DNA from: Clostridia bacterium
GTDB lineage: Bacteria > Bacillota > Clostridia > Christensenellales > Borkfalkiaceae
Assembly: GCA_021205485.1 (NCBI GenBank)
Contig: JAJPXK010000018.1
Span: forward strand, 1 to 6,593
Reading direction: 5' to 3'
Length of the DNA: 6,593 nucleotides
The notes beneath the pieces were generated by a model that was not told where the DNA came from, did no database searches, and saw nothing but the letters and a program-made list of their open reading frames with translations. Below are positions 1 through 5,554 of the stretch, in pieces; position 1 is the stretch's first letter; each line of letters opens with the position of its first letter. The position numbers and the translations under genes are program-made.

Positions 1-45
1 GGTTTACCCTGCCTCGGCGGCGTTATGATTTTTACGTTAATTTAA
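1..45 (+). CDS. Possible C-terminal end of a convergent gene (partial)
   Basis: One plus-strand frame is open from the left edge to a TAA at 43-45 and reads GLPCLGGVMIFTLI. The residues are mostly hydrophobic, as in the end of a membrane protein, and the stop falls 18 bases before the stop of the LRR/Sel1 gene, which would suit a convergent gene pair. Fourteen codons are too few to prove coding. A second plus frame is also open here and continues antisense through the next gene, so chance openness is likely. No terminator hairpin was found between the two stops. Confidence 0.2.
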   Translation, partial: GLPCLGGVMIFTLI

Positions 46-63
46 GCATAGTACGGGGGCAAT

Positions 64-2214
64 TCAATCGTCCATATCGTCGTCTGCAGAACTCTGATAT
101 TTTTTGCCGCTTGTACGGAAAAATTTCTGTCTTTCTTTTGCTGAAAGGCGGCTTAAATCGTTCAATACGCCTCTTAAAGCGTCAGTAGCCCCGTCGAAGA
201 GGCGGGAATTTATTTCAGTGTTTTCTTCAAATTTTTCTATAGCCCTGTAATACCCCTGCTCGGCCGAGCGGGCGTACCACTTTGCTTTTAACGTGGAATG
301 GTCACGCAAATCGGGGCAGCCGTCCTCGCCGTACGCCCTGTTTTCGCCGTAATAGCCCGCAAGGCGGTACATCGCCTCGCAGTCGCCGCCCTCCGCCGAC
401 CTTTTGAACCACTTGAACGCGAGCGGGTAATCCCCCCGTTCGTCATAGCGGCAGGCGAGCGCGTACTGCATATACGAATCCCCGCCCTCGGCGAGTTTTT
501 TGAGCTTTGCAAGATTATCGGGCGCCGCGGGGTGAACATAGTCGATAAGTCTGAACCCCTCCTCGGTTACAATAAAGTCGGTGTAATTTTCCATATGCCA
601 GAGTATAGCCGCCCTGCATTTATCCTTGGCCGCGGCCTCGTACAGCTTTTCCGCCCCGCCTTCGTCCTTGTTCAGGCCTTTGCCGTTGTACATACAGTAA
701 GCGAGCCAGCTCTTCGCGTAAGAATAGCCCTTTGAGGCGGCCGAGGCGAAGAGTTTTACCGCCTCCTCCCTGTCGGCGCGATCGCTCAGCGCCGCGTTCT
801 GTTCGCCGTCCACGCCGAAGTAGCGGCAATAGCCGAGCAGAAACTCCGCCCTTTCGTCGCCCGCGCCCGCCGCTTTGGCGAAAAGTTCCAGCGCCTTGCC
901 GTAGTCCCTTTTTACGCCGAGCGTAAACAGGTAGCAGTAGCCGAGGCCGCAAATTGCGGGCGTATATCCGCCGTCCGCGGCGTTTTTGTACCAGCCGAAC
1001 GCCGATTTATAGCTCTTTTTGACGCCGTCGCCGCGTAAATACCTTTCAGCGAGCATATATTGCGACTGCAAGTCGCCGCCTTCCGCTTTGGCTTTAAGCG
1101 AAGAAAATTCCTGACTCTCCTTAAACTCCTTTTTCTTTTTTACGGGAATTTCGCCTGTAAAATTCCACGTAACTTTCGCCTTGCAGCTCGCCCCTCTGCC
1201 GTCGCCGTAAAAATTGCATTTCCATTCGCCGTCCCAGCCGTCTGGCTTTGCCGCAGCCTCGCAGTAAATGCGCCTGAGGTTTTCGCAGCCGTCAAACGTC
1301 CACCGCCTTACCGCAACGACGCTCGCGGGTATTTTTATGTCGGAAAGGCCCCTGCAATTTTCAAACGCCTTATAGCCAATAAATTCCAGCCCCTCGTTTA
1401 AATTGACCTTTTTTAAAAGATGGCAATAGGCGAACGCGTTGCCGCTTACGCACTTTAAACCCTTTGGCATAGAAATTTCCGCAAGGCTTTCGCAATGCCT
1501 GAAGGCGTCGCTGCCTATAACCTCAAGCTTGTCGGGCAGAGATATGCTTTCAAGGCAATCGCAATGTTCAAAGGCGTGGTTGCCTATCGTCCCGACGTTT
1601 TGCGGAATATTGATTTTTTTGAGGGATTCGCACTCTTTAAAGCAATAATCGCCTATGAACTGCACGCTATCGGGCAGAATAATTTCTTCGATATACCTGC
1701 AGTAGGCGAAGGCTGCGTTGCCTAAATACTTAACCCCGTCGGGCACGGTTATAACGCTGTCCGTTCTGCCGCAAGGGCAGCGCAACAGATATTCGCCGTC
1801 GCGGCTCAATAGTATTCCGTCCGCAGACTTAAACTTTTTATTGGCGAGGCTCACGCCTATAAACTCAAGCGAATCAAGAAAAAACGCCCCTTCTTCCGCC
1901 GCCCTTACGCTTGCAGGCAAAAACACAATCTCGGCGGCGCATACTCCATCATTATCGAACGCGTATTCGGATATCGCCGTAACCCCGTCGGGAATTACCG
2001 CCTCCTTGGCGTCGCATCTTACAAGCACGCCGTTTATTATATCGCAGCCGCCCGCCGTCTCTGCCTTTTTGCCGTTGTAAGTTTCTTCGGGAGGCATTTC
2101 CTCCGCAAGATAATCAACATCGGTGAGAAGGCTCGCCCCGCAGAACCTGCAATATTTAAGGCTGTAGTCGTGGCCGAGATTATTTAAACACCATTTGCAT
2201 TTAACTTCCTTCAT
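64..2214 (-). CDS. Zinc ribbon - BspA-type LRR - Sel1-like repeat protein, probably cytoplasmic
   Basis: The protein has 716 residues, numbered here from the ATG at 2214-2212. Residues 6-25 hold CKWC and CRFCG, a C-x2-C-x12-C-x2-C pattern that should bind one zinc ion. Residues about 60-325 are a BspA-type leucine-rich repeat domain (LRR_5). It includes the family's typical insert (FKSADGILLSRDGEYLL, about 128-144), six exact 23-residue repeats starting at 168, and the usual closing segment 'IYCEA...GW'. A lysine-rich linker leads to Sel1-like helical repeats at about 371-533 (four copies) and 568-655 (two copies), each with A-x-GG/KGY-type turns. The tail ends in DDDMDD. BspA LRR proteins are usually secreted, but this one shows no signal peptide, anchor or transmembrane segment, so a cytoplasmic protein-binding scaffold is inferred. 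The open frame extends to a TTG at 2262, but that codon has no ribosome site and lies upstream of the -35 box, so ATG was chosen. The partner or substrate is unknown. Confidence 0.88.
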   Translation of the reverse strand: MKEVKCKWCLNNLGHDYSLKYCRFCGASLLTDVDYLAEEMPPEETYNGKKAETAGGCDIINGVLVRCDAKEAVIPDGVTAISEYAFDNDGVCAAEIVFLPASVRAAEEGAFFLDSLEFIGVSLANKKFKSADGILLSRDGEYLLRCPCGRTDSVITVPDGVKYLGNAAFAYCRYIEEIILPDSVQFIGDYCFKECESLKKINIPQNVGTIGNHAFEHCDCLESISLPDKLEVIGSDAFRHCESLAEISMPKGLKCVSGNAFAYCHLLKKVNLNEGLEFIGYKAFENCRGLSDIKIPASVVAVRRWTFDGCENLRRIYCEAAAKPDGWDGEWKCNFYGDGRGASCKAKVTWNFTGEIPVKKKKEFKESQEFSSLKAKAEGGDLQSQYMLAERYLRGDGVKKSYKSAFGWYKNAADGGYTPAICGLGYCYLFTLGVKRDYGKALELFAKAAGAGDERAEFLLGYCRYFGVDGEQNAALSDRADREEAVKLFASAASKGYSYAKSWLAYCMYNGKGLNKDEGGAEKLYEAAAKDKCRAAILWHMENYTDFIVTEEGFRLIDYVHPAAPDNLAKLKKLAEGGDSYMQYALACRYDERGDYPLAFKWFKRSAEGGDCEAMYRLAGYYGENRAYGEDGCPDLRDHSTLKAKWYARSAEQGYYRAIEKFEENTEINSRLFDGATDALRGVLNDLSRLSAKERQKFFRTSGKKYQSSADDDMDD
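250..1104 (-). repeat. Six Sel1-like (TPR-type) helical repeats within the LRR/Sel1 gene
   Basis: The copies run at residues about 371-417, 418-453, 454-497, 498-533, 568-611 and 612-655. Each is 36-47 residues long and ends in a basic or aromatic helix followed by a small turn, for example WYKNAADGGY, LFAKAAGAGD, LFASAASKGY, WFKRSAEGGD and WYARSAEQGY. The spacing between copies four and five is broken by about 34 residues (HMENYTDF... region) that do not fit the repeat. Sel1 repeats form superhelical protein-binding surfaces. The copies vary in length and sequence, so they look old rather than recently expanded. Confidence 0.8.
1300..1713 (-). repeat. Six 23-residue BspA-type leucine-rich repeats (69-bp period)
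   Basis: The repeat starts fall exactly 23 residues apart, at residues 168, 191, 214, 237, 260 and 283, with a seventh partial copy from 306. Each follows the pattern (A/C)F-x2-C-x2-L-x2-I-x-(L/I/M)-P-x2-(V/L)-x2-(I/V), for example AFEHCDCLESISLPDKLEVI. The cysteine at repeat position 5 is kept in all seven copies. This is the classic bacterial LRR_5/BspA consensus. The perfect length with diverged sequence suggests structural selection on a solenoid. Confidence 0.9.
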
Positions 2215-2221
2215 AAGTTTA

Positions 2222-2250
2222 ATTATACAATACCGCCCTGTTAAAATCAA
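2222..2250 (-). promoter_or_regulatory. Sigma-A-type promoter of the LRR/Sel1 gene, apparently leaderless
   Basis: On the minus strand TTGATT (2250-2245) is followed after exactly 17 bp by a perfect TATAAT (2227-2222). The expected transcription start is about position 2215, one base before the ATG at 2214. No Shine-Dalgarno sequence lies next to the ATG; the only GGGCGG run is upstream of the -10 box and would not be in the transcript. Confidence 0.65.
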
Positions 2251-2272
2251 TACCAAAGGCAAAATTTAAATA

Positions 2273-2303
2273 CAAAAAGGAACGGACTTTATTTCCGTTC
2301 CTT
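2273..2303 (-). terminator. Rho-independent terminator of the first degV gene
   Basis: A perfect 10-bp stem (2277-2286 pairing with 2294-2303, arms AAGGAACGGA/TCCGTTCCTT) has a 7-base loop. On the minus strand it is followed by a T-run (2278-2274) and a further T-rich stretch. It begins five bases after the degV stop codon, so it should end that transcript before the promoter of the LRR/Sel1 gene, making these two same-strand genes separate units. Confidence 0.88.
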
Positions 2304-2308
2304 AGAAT

Positions 2309-3199
2309 TTACCTTTCGCGGTTGTCTTTGCTTAAATAGAACAGAGCTATGGTACCGGGGCCCGAATGAGAGCCTATAACCGAACCTATAGGAAAAATCT
2401 GAACCTTGTCTTTAAGCTTAGGAAATTCGCTTTCCACCATTTTTTTTAGGATTTCAGCGTCTTCCTGCATCATAGAGTGGCATATATAGCAAGCTTCGTT
2501 GTAACGCAAGCCGTCTAAAGCTTCTTCCTTCATATGCGAAATCAGGTGCTTTAAGGTACGCTTTTTGCCGAAAGCCTTTTCCCTTAAGATGAGCATGCCC
2601 CTGTCGTTTACGTCCATGATAGGGTAGGCCTGAAAAATCCAGCCTACCACAGCCGTGGCCGTGGATATCCTGCCGCCGCGCTTTAAGTGCATAAGGTTGC
2701 CCGAACAGAACCAGTGCCTTATGCGGAGCTTATTTTCCTCCAGCCAGCTTCTCAGCTCGTCTATGCCCATGCCCCTGCGGCGGTAATCTGCCGCCATATC
2801 CACAAGCATGCCGTAGCCCGACGACGCCGCGAGCGAGTCCACTACGTATATCTTGCGGTCGGGATACTTTGTTTTCATGGCAACCCTCGCCGCCTGAGCC
2901 GACTTCCACCCCTGCGAAAGCCCCGAAGAAAACTCTATATGCAAAAGGTCGTACCCCGCCGAAAGGATAGGCTCGAACAGAGCTATTATATCCTCTTCGG
3001 TAACGGGCGACGTTACGGGCAACGCCCCCGCCTGTATTTTGCCGTAAAATTCTTCGGGCGTTTCTGACTGGTAAAAATCGTCATAGTATTCAACGCCGTC
3101 TATTATGTAGCGGTTTTTGCAGTACGCAATATCAAGTTCTTTAAGATGTTCCGCAGAAATATCCGCGGTGGTGCAACATGTTATCTTATAGTCCGTCAT
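2309..3199 (-). CDS. DegV/FakB-family fatty-acid-binding protein (copy 1)
   Basis: The protein has 296 residues, the normal size for the DegV family. These two-domain cytosolic proteins hold one fatty acid; family members called FakB present it to the kinase FakA, which makes acyl-phosphate for phospholipid synthesis. Visible landmarks are the N-terminal ITCCTTADIS, the TSPV loop at 63-66, SSGLS at 91-95, VVDSLAASSGYG at 119-130, RGGR at 174-177, MDVND at 195-199 and IGSHSGPGT at 275-283. The usual 'TDS' after strand one is replaced by 'TCC'. The start at 3199 (MTDYKITCC) matches the start of the paralogue at 5555-6445. The frame extends to 3262, but that extension spans the promoter. The leader has no Shine-Dalgarno sequence. 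Its own promoter and terminator suggest single-gene transcription. No fakA is present in the window, so the fatty-acid role rests on family knowledge. Confidence 0.93.
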   Translation of the reverse strand: MTDYKITCCTTADISAEHLKELDIAYCKNRYIIDGVEYYDDFYQSETPEEFYGKIQAGALPVTSPVTEEDIIALFEPILSAGYDLLHIEFSSGLSQGWKSAQAARVAMKTKYPDRKIYVVDSLAASSGYGMLVDMAADYRRRGMGIDELRSWLEENKLRIRHWFCSGNLMHLKRGGRISTATAVVGWIFQAYPIMDVNDRGMLILREKAFGKKRTLKHLISHMKEEALDGLRYNEACYICHSMMQEDAEILKKMVESEFPKLKDKVQIFPIGSVIGSHSGPGTIALFYLSKDNRER

Positions 3200-3233
3200 A
3201 TGTACAATACAGATAATAATATTTTCTTTTATG

Positions 3234-3262
3234 ATTATACAAAAAACGCACACAAAAATCAA
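3234..3262 (-). promoter_or_regulatory. Sigma-A-type promoter of degV copy 1
   Basis: On the minus strand TTGATT (3262-3257), a 17-bp spacer and a perfect TATAAT (3239-3234) are seen. The predicted transcription start is near 3227, giving a leader of about 28 bases that is AT-rich and has no purine-rich ribosome site in the 15 bases before the ATG. Confidence 0.7.
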
Positions 3263-3301
3263 ACAATTTTTATATCGTAAATAACAGAATATGTCGGTTT
3301 T

Positions 3302-3374
3302 AACAAATTTAATGCAAATAAGGGCAATATGCTCATCAAAAAAAGCGTAAATTTGTTGAGAATGTTTTTTGATG
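3302..3374. repeat. Two interleaved perfect 10-bp inverted repeats in the divergent promoter region
   Basis: Pair A is AACAAATTTA (3302-3311) with its exact reverse complement TAAATTTGTT (3348-3357). Pair B is CATCAAAAAA (3334-3343) with TTTTTTGATG (3365-3374). The order A-B-A'-B' means both pairs could not form simple nested hairpins together. Arm A' touches the -35 box of the lipoprotein promoter and arm B' lies in its spacer, so these could be operator half-sites. The arms are AT-rich, which raises the chance expectation. Confidence 0.45.
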
Positions 3375-3383
3375 TGATAAAAT
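3356..3383 (+). promoter_or_regulatory. Promoter of the transglutaminase-like lipoprotein gene
   Basis: TTGAGA (3356-3361), a 16-bp spacer and TAAAAT (3378-3383) preceded by an extended -10 TGA (3375-3377) predict a start near 3390. A second overlapping candidate is TTGATG (3369-3374), 16 bp, TATACT (3391-3396), with a start near 3403. Both sit inside or beside the inverted repeats at 3302-3374, so a protein bound there could block the polymerase. Both would drive only this gene. Confidence 0.6.
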
Positions 3384-3411
3384 AAAAATATATACTTTAT
3401 CTGCTTTTATC

Positions 3412-5472
3412 ATGGAGAAAATTATATTGAAAAGAAAATTATTGTTGATTTTTCTTACAATCATATCTGCGGCGAGCCTTAGCTTAAGCGTTTCCGCCTG
3501 CGACTTTTTAATAGACAACGTAAACAGCGGCGCGGAGCAGAGCGCGTCTCAAAGCTCGTCAAACAGCGACGTTTCAGAACAAACTTCATCCGAAGACGAC
3601 AGCTCAGGGCAAACTTCATCCGAAGAAGACAGTTCAGGGCAAACTTCGTCTGAAGACAGTTCAGATACAGAAAAAGAAGAGACCGAGGACTTTGAGGTGA
3701 GAGAGGGCAACAGCTCTTACGGTTATTATCAGCTCGCGGGCGAGACCAACGGAGCCAGCATGCAGAGCGTCTACCTGAAGATGTACACAGCCTGCGAATC
3801 GTTTACAGAAAATACGGGCGATATATCTGCGGCAAACGGATATTACACGATATCAGAAATTTCCTATAGCGATTGCCTTACCACGGAAGAAGCCCTTTCG
3901 GTCTGGAAAATATTTTATCTGGAAAACCCTATGTATTACTGGCTGTCAAGCTCCTGCGTATACTCAACAAGCAAGATATATCTGTGCATAGACGAAGCTT
4001 ACGCAAGCTACGCCGACAGGGCGGTTTACGATGCGGCCATCGCGGCTATGATAACGGAGGCGAACTCGCTGGTTTCGCAGCAAAGTACAGAGCTTGAAAA
4101 GGCGATGGCTATACACGACTACATCATAGGCAAGATAGACTACGCATACCAGAGCGACAAAACAACGCCCGAAACCGCCATATGGGCGCACAATATAACG
4201 GGAGTATCATCTAAGGGCGCGGGCGTCTGCGAAGCGTACGCTAAAACATACCTCGCCCTGAGCCTTATAAACGGGCTTGACTGCGTTATAGCTACAGGCT
4301 ATTCTTCCTCAAGCGGCGAAGCTCACGCCTGGAATCTTGTAAAAATAGACGGCGCATGGTACGGCGTTGACTGCACCTGGGACGATACGGGCGACGACAG
4401 CGACCTCTCTTACACCTACTTCGGCATGAACGCGAGCGCGATAAGTTCTACCCGCGTGACAAACGGCCAGACCTACGGCACAAGCTACCTGTACGCCTTG
4501 CCCGAGGCGACAACATACGGCATACAGCTTGTAACGCTGTTTAAGGGCGAAACGCAATCAGGAGTGTACGTAAATATAGACGCCGCCTTTGCCGCCATGA
4601 CCGACTCTGCCGCCGACTACACGATAGAATTGTATTTTTACAACCCTGCGGGCGCACTTATCTATACTTCCCCCTCCACGACAGTTTACATTTATTCTGA
4701 AAGCACCCCCGCGGTAAACAGCGTTACGATTAACGGCGTTTATACCGACCTTGGCGACGGTTACTTCTATGTTTCTTATCTGAATATGGAGAGCGAGCTT
4801 ACGTTAAACTGCAATTTGACGGTATGCGACGTTATTTTAACGGCGGCCAAGCTTAACTTAGGCGAATACACGCTTACCGCGGGCGGCAATTACTGCCGCC
4901 TTAACGGAACAATTTACGACAGCAAGACCTCGGAAGTTATTTCGGTTAAATCGGCAACAACTTCTCAGACGGATATATACGCTGCGCTGAATATAAGCTA
5001 TTATTACGGCGGCGCGTCGATAAGCGGAACGGCCGCAATAGGAACATACTACGGTTCGGACAGACTTGCAGTCTACGGAACGGTGACTATAGATAAATAT
5101 ATATCCGCCAACCAGACGAGTTACTATAATATCTATATGCAGGAAGGCGGCTCGCTCACCGTAAACAGCGTTGTATACGACGGCGACGGCAGCGATAAGA
5201 TTGTTTATGTGTTATTCCGGTTTGACAGCATAGAAAAATATCCCTCGCTGTATTTAGGCGGCGTCGCCGCGCAGGTCCGCCTGTATATTTCAGGCAACGT
5301 AAGCTCTTCAGAGGCCGCCGCACCCTCTAATTTGGATTGCGCGATAGCCGCCCTCGGCAGCGAAAGCGACTTTGACTACATAAAAATTTACTTTGACGGC
5401 GAAAATAAAACCGGGTTATACAGCGTAAATACAGACTATGAAATTGTCTACACGCCGCAAACGGCCGATTAA
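3412..5472 (+). CDS. Surface lipoprotein with transglutaminase-like (cysteine protease fold) domain
   Basis: The protein has 686 residues from ATG 3412, or 681 from the alternative TTG at 3427, which has the better ribosome site. Residues 7-30 form a type II signal: KRK, a hydrophobic core, then lipobox VSAC with Cys30 as the lipidated residue. Residues 31-95 are a Ser/Glu/Asp/Thr-rich linker that would reach through the cell wall. Residues about 225-345 match the transglutaminase-like superfamily, with Cys273 in GVCEAYA, His305 in AHAWNLV and Asp320 in WYGVDCTWDD, so the triad looks intact. Such domains act as proteases, peptidases or cross-linking enzymes, and this substrate is unknown. Residues about 365-686 are beta-rich and full of Tyr, Ser, Thr and Gly; segments such as LTLNCNLTVCDVILTAAKLN suggest a beta-solenoid, possibly for binding. 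The gene diverges from degV copy 1 and converges on degV copy 2. Confidence 0.88.
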   Translation: MEKIILKRKLLLIFLTIISAASLSLSVSACDFLIDNVNSGAEQSASQSSSNSDVSEQTSSEDDSSGQTSSEEDSSGQTSSEDSSDTEKEETEDFEVREGNSSYGYYQLAGETNGASMQSVYLKMYTACESFTENTGDISAANGYYTISEISYSDCLTTEEALSVWKIFYLENPMYYWLSSSCVYSTSKIYLCIDEAYASYADRAVYDAAIAAMITEANSLVSQQSTELEKAMAIHDYIIGKIDYAYQSDKTTPETAIWAHNITGVSSKGAGVCEAYAKTYLALSLINGLDCVIATGYSSSSGEAHAWNLVKIDGAWYGVDCTWDDTGDDSDLSYTYFGMNASAISSTRVTNGQTYGTSYLYALPEATTYGIQLVTLFKGETQSGVYVNIDAAFAAMTDSAADYTIELYFYNPAGALIYTSPSTTVYIYSESTPAVNSVTINGVYTDLGDGYFYVSYLNMESELTLNCNLTVCDVILTAAKLNLGEYTLTAGGNYCRLNGTIYDSKTSEVISVKSATTSQTDIYAALNISYYYGGASISGTAAIGTYYGSDRLAVYGTVTIDKYISANQTSYYNIYMQEGGSLTVNSVVYDGDGSDKIVYVLFRFDSIEKYPSLYLGGVAAQVRLYISGNVSSSEAAAPSNLDCAIAALGSESDFDYIKIYFDGENKTGLYSVNTDYEIVYTPQTAD
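3414..3417 (+). promoter_or_regulatory. GGAG ribosome binding site favouring a TTG start at 3427
   Basis: GGAG lies within the first codons of the ATG-initiated frame, nine bases before an in-frame TTG at 3427-3429. The ATG at 3412 has only pyrimidine-rich sequence upstream. A TTG start would give a standard n-region, MKRKLLLIF, for the lipoprotein signal. Both starts yield the same mature protein after cleavage at the lipobox cysteine. Confidence 0.5.
3580..3666 (+). repeat. 30-bp in-frame tandem repeat encoding QTSSE(D/E)DSSG
   Basis: Copies lie at 3580-3609, 3610-3639 and 3640-3666. The first two differ at only two bases, and the third lacks one codon (27 bp). They encode QTSSEDDSSG, QTSSEEDSSG and QTSSEDSSD in the linker after the lipid anchor. 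Near-identity at the DNA level points to recent expansion by replication slippage, so copy number may vary between strains and change the tether length. Confidence 0.85.
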
Positions 5473-5479
5473 TTTAAAT

Positions 5480-5519
5480 AAAAAAAAGCGGACGGAGCAA
5501 TTTAAGCTCCGCCCGCTTT
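5480..5519. terminator. Bidirectional terminator between the lipoprotein gene and degV copy 2
   Basis: A 14-bp stem (5485-5498 with 5506-5519) has a 7-base loop and one imperfect position. On the minus strand that position is a G-U pair and the stem is followed by an 8-base T-run (5487-5480), so it ends degV copy 2 well. On the plus strand the same position is an A-C mismatch and the tail is TTTATTATAAATTT, so termination of the lipoprotein transcript is probably weaker. The stop codons of the two genes are 82 bases apart. Confidence 0.85.
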
Positions 5520-5554
5520 ATTATAAATTTGATTAAGATACATTGATATATGGC

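Noticed and set aside
298..735. Plus-strand open frame antisense to the LRR/Sel1 gene; similar ones at 732-926, 1060-1401, 1439-1725 and 1718-2080
   Set aside because: They mirror a clearly real coding gene with good domain matches; their residues are Arg/Pro-rich shadows with no domain, ribosome site or promoter.
620..952. Minus-strand frame of 110 residues within the LRR/Sel1 gene
   Set aside because: Arg/Gly-rich alternate frame of the same coding sequence, with no recognisable features.
2215..2262. Upstream TTG start adding 16 residues to the LRR/Sel1 protein
   Set aside because: It has no ribosome site, and the extension coincides with the -35 and -10 boxes.
2687..3067. Plus-strand frame antisense to degV copy 1
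   Set aside because: The DegV protein on the other strand is unmistakable, and this frame has no family features.
3200..3411. Riboswitch or small RNA in the divergent region
   Set aside because: The predicted leaders are only about 28 and 20-37 bases, too short for a riboswitch, and no terminator-like hairpin is present. The inverted repeats lie mostly outside both transcripts.
3336..3518. Minus-strand frame of 60 residues across the lipoprotein promoter and signal-peptide region
   Set aside because: It is antisense to a signal-peptide-coding stretch, which commonly leaves an open frame. It has no ribosome site and overlaps the divergent promoter region.
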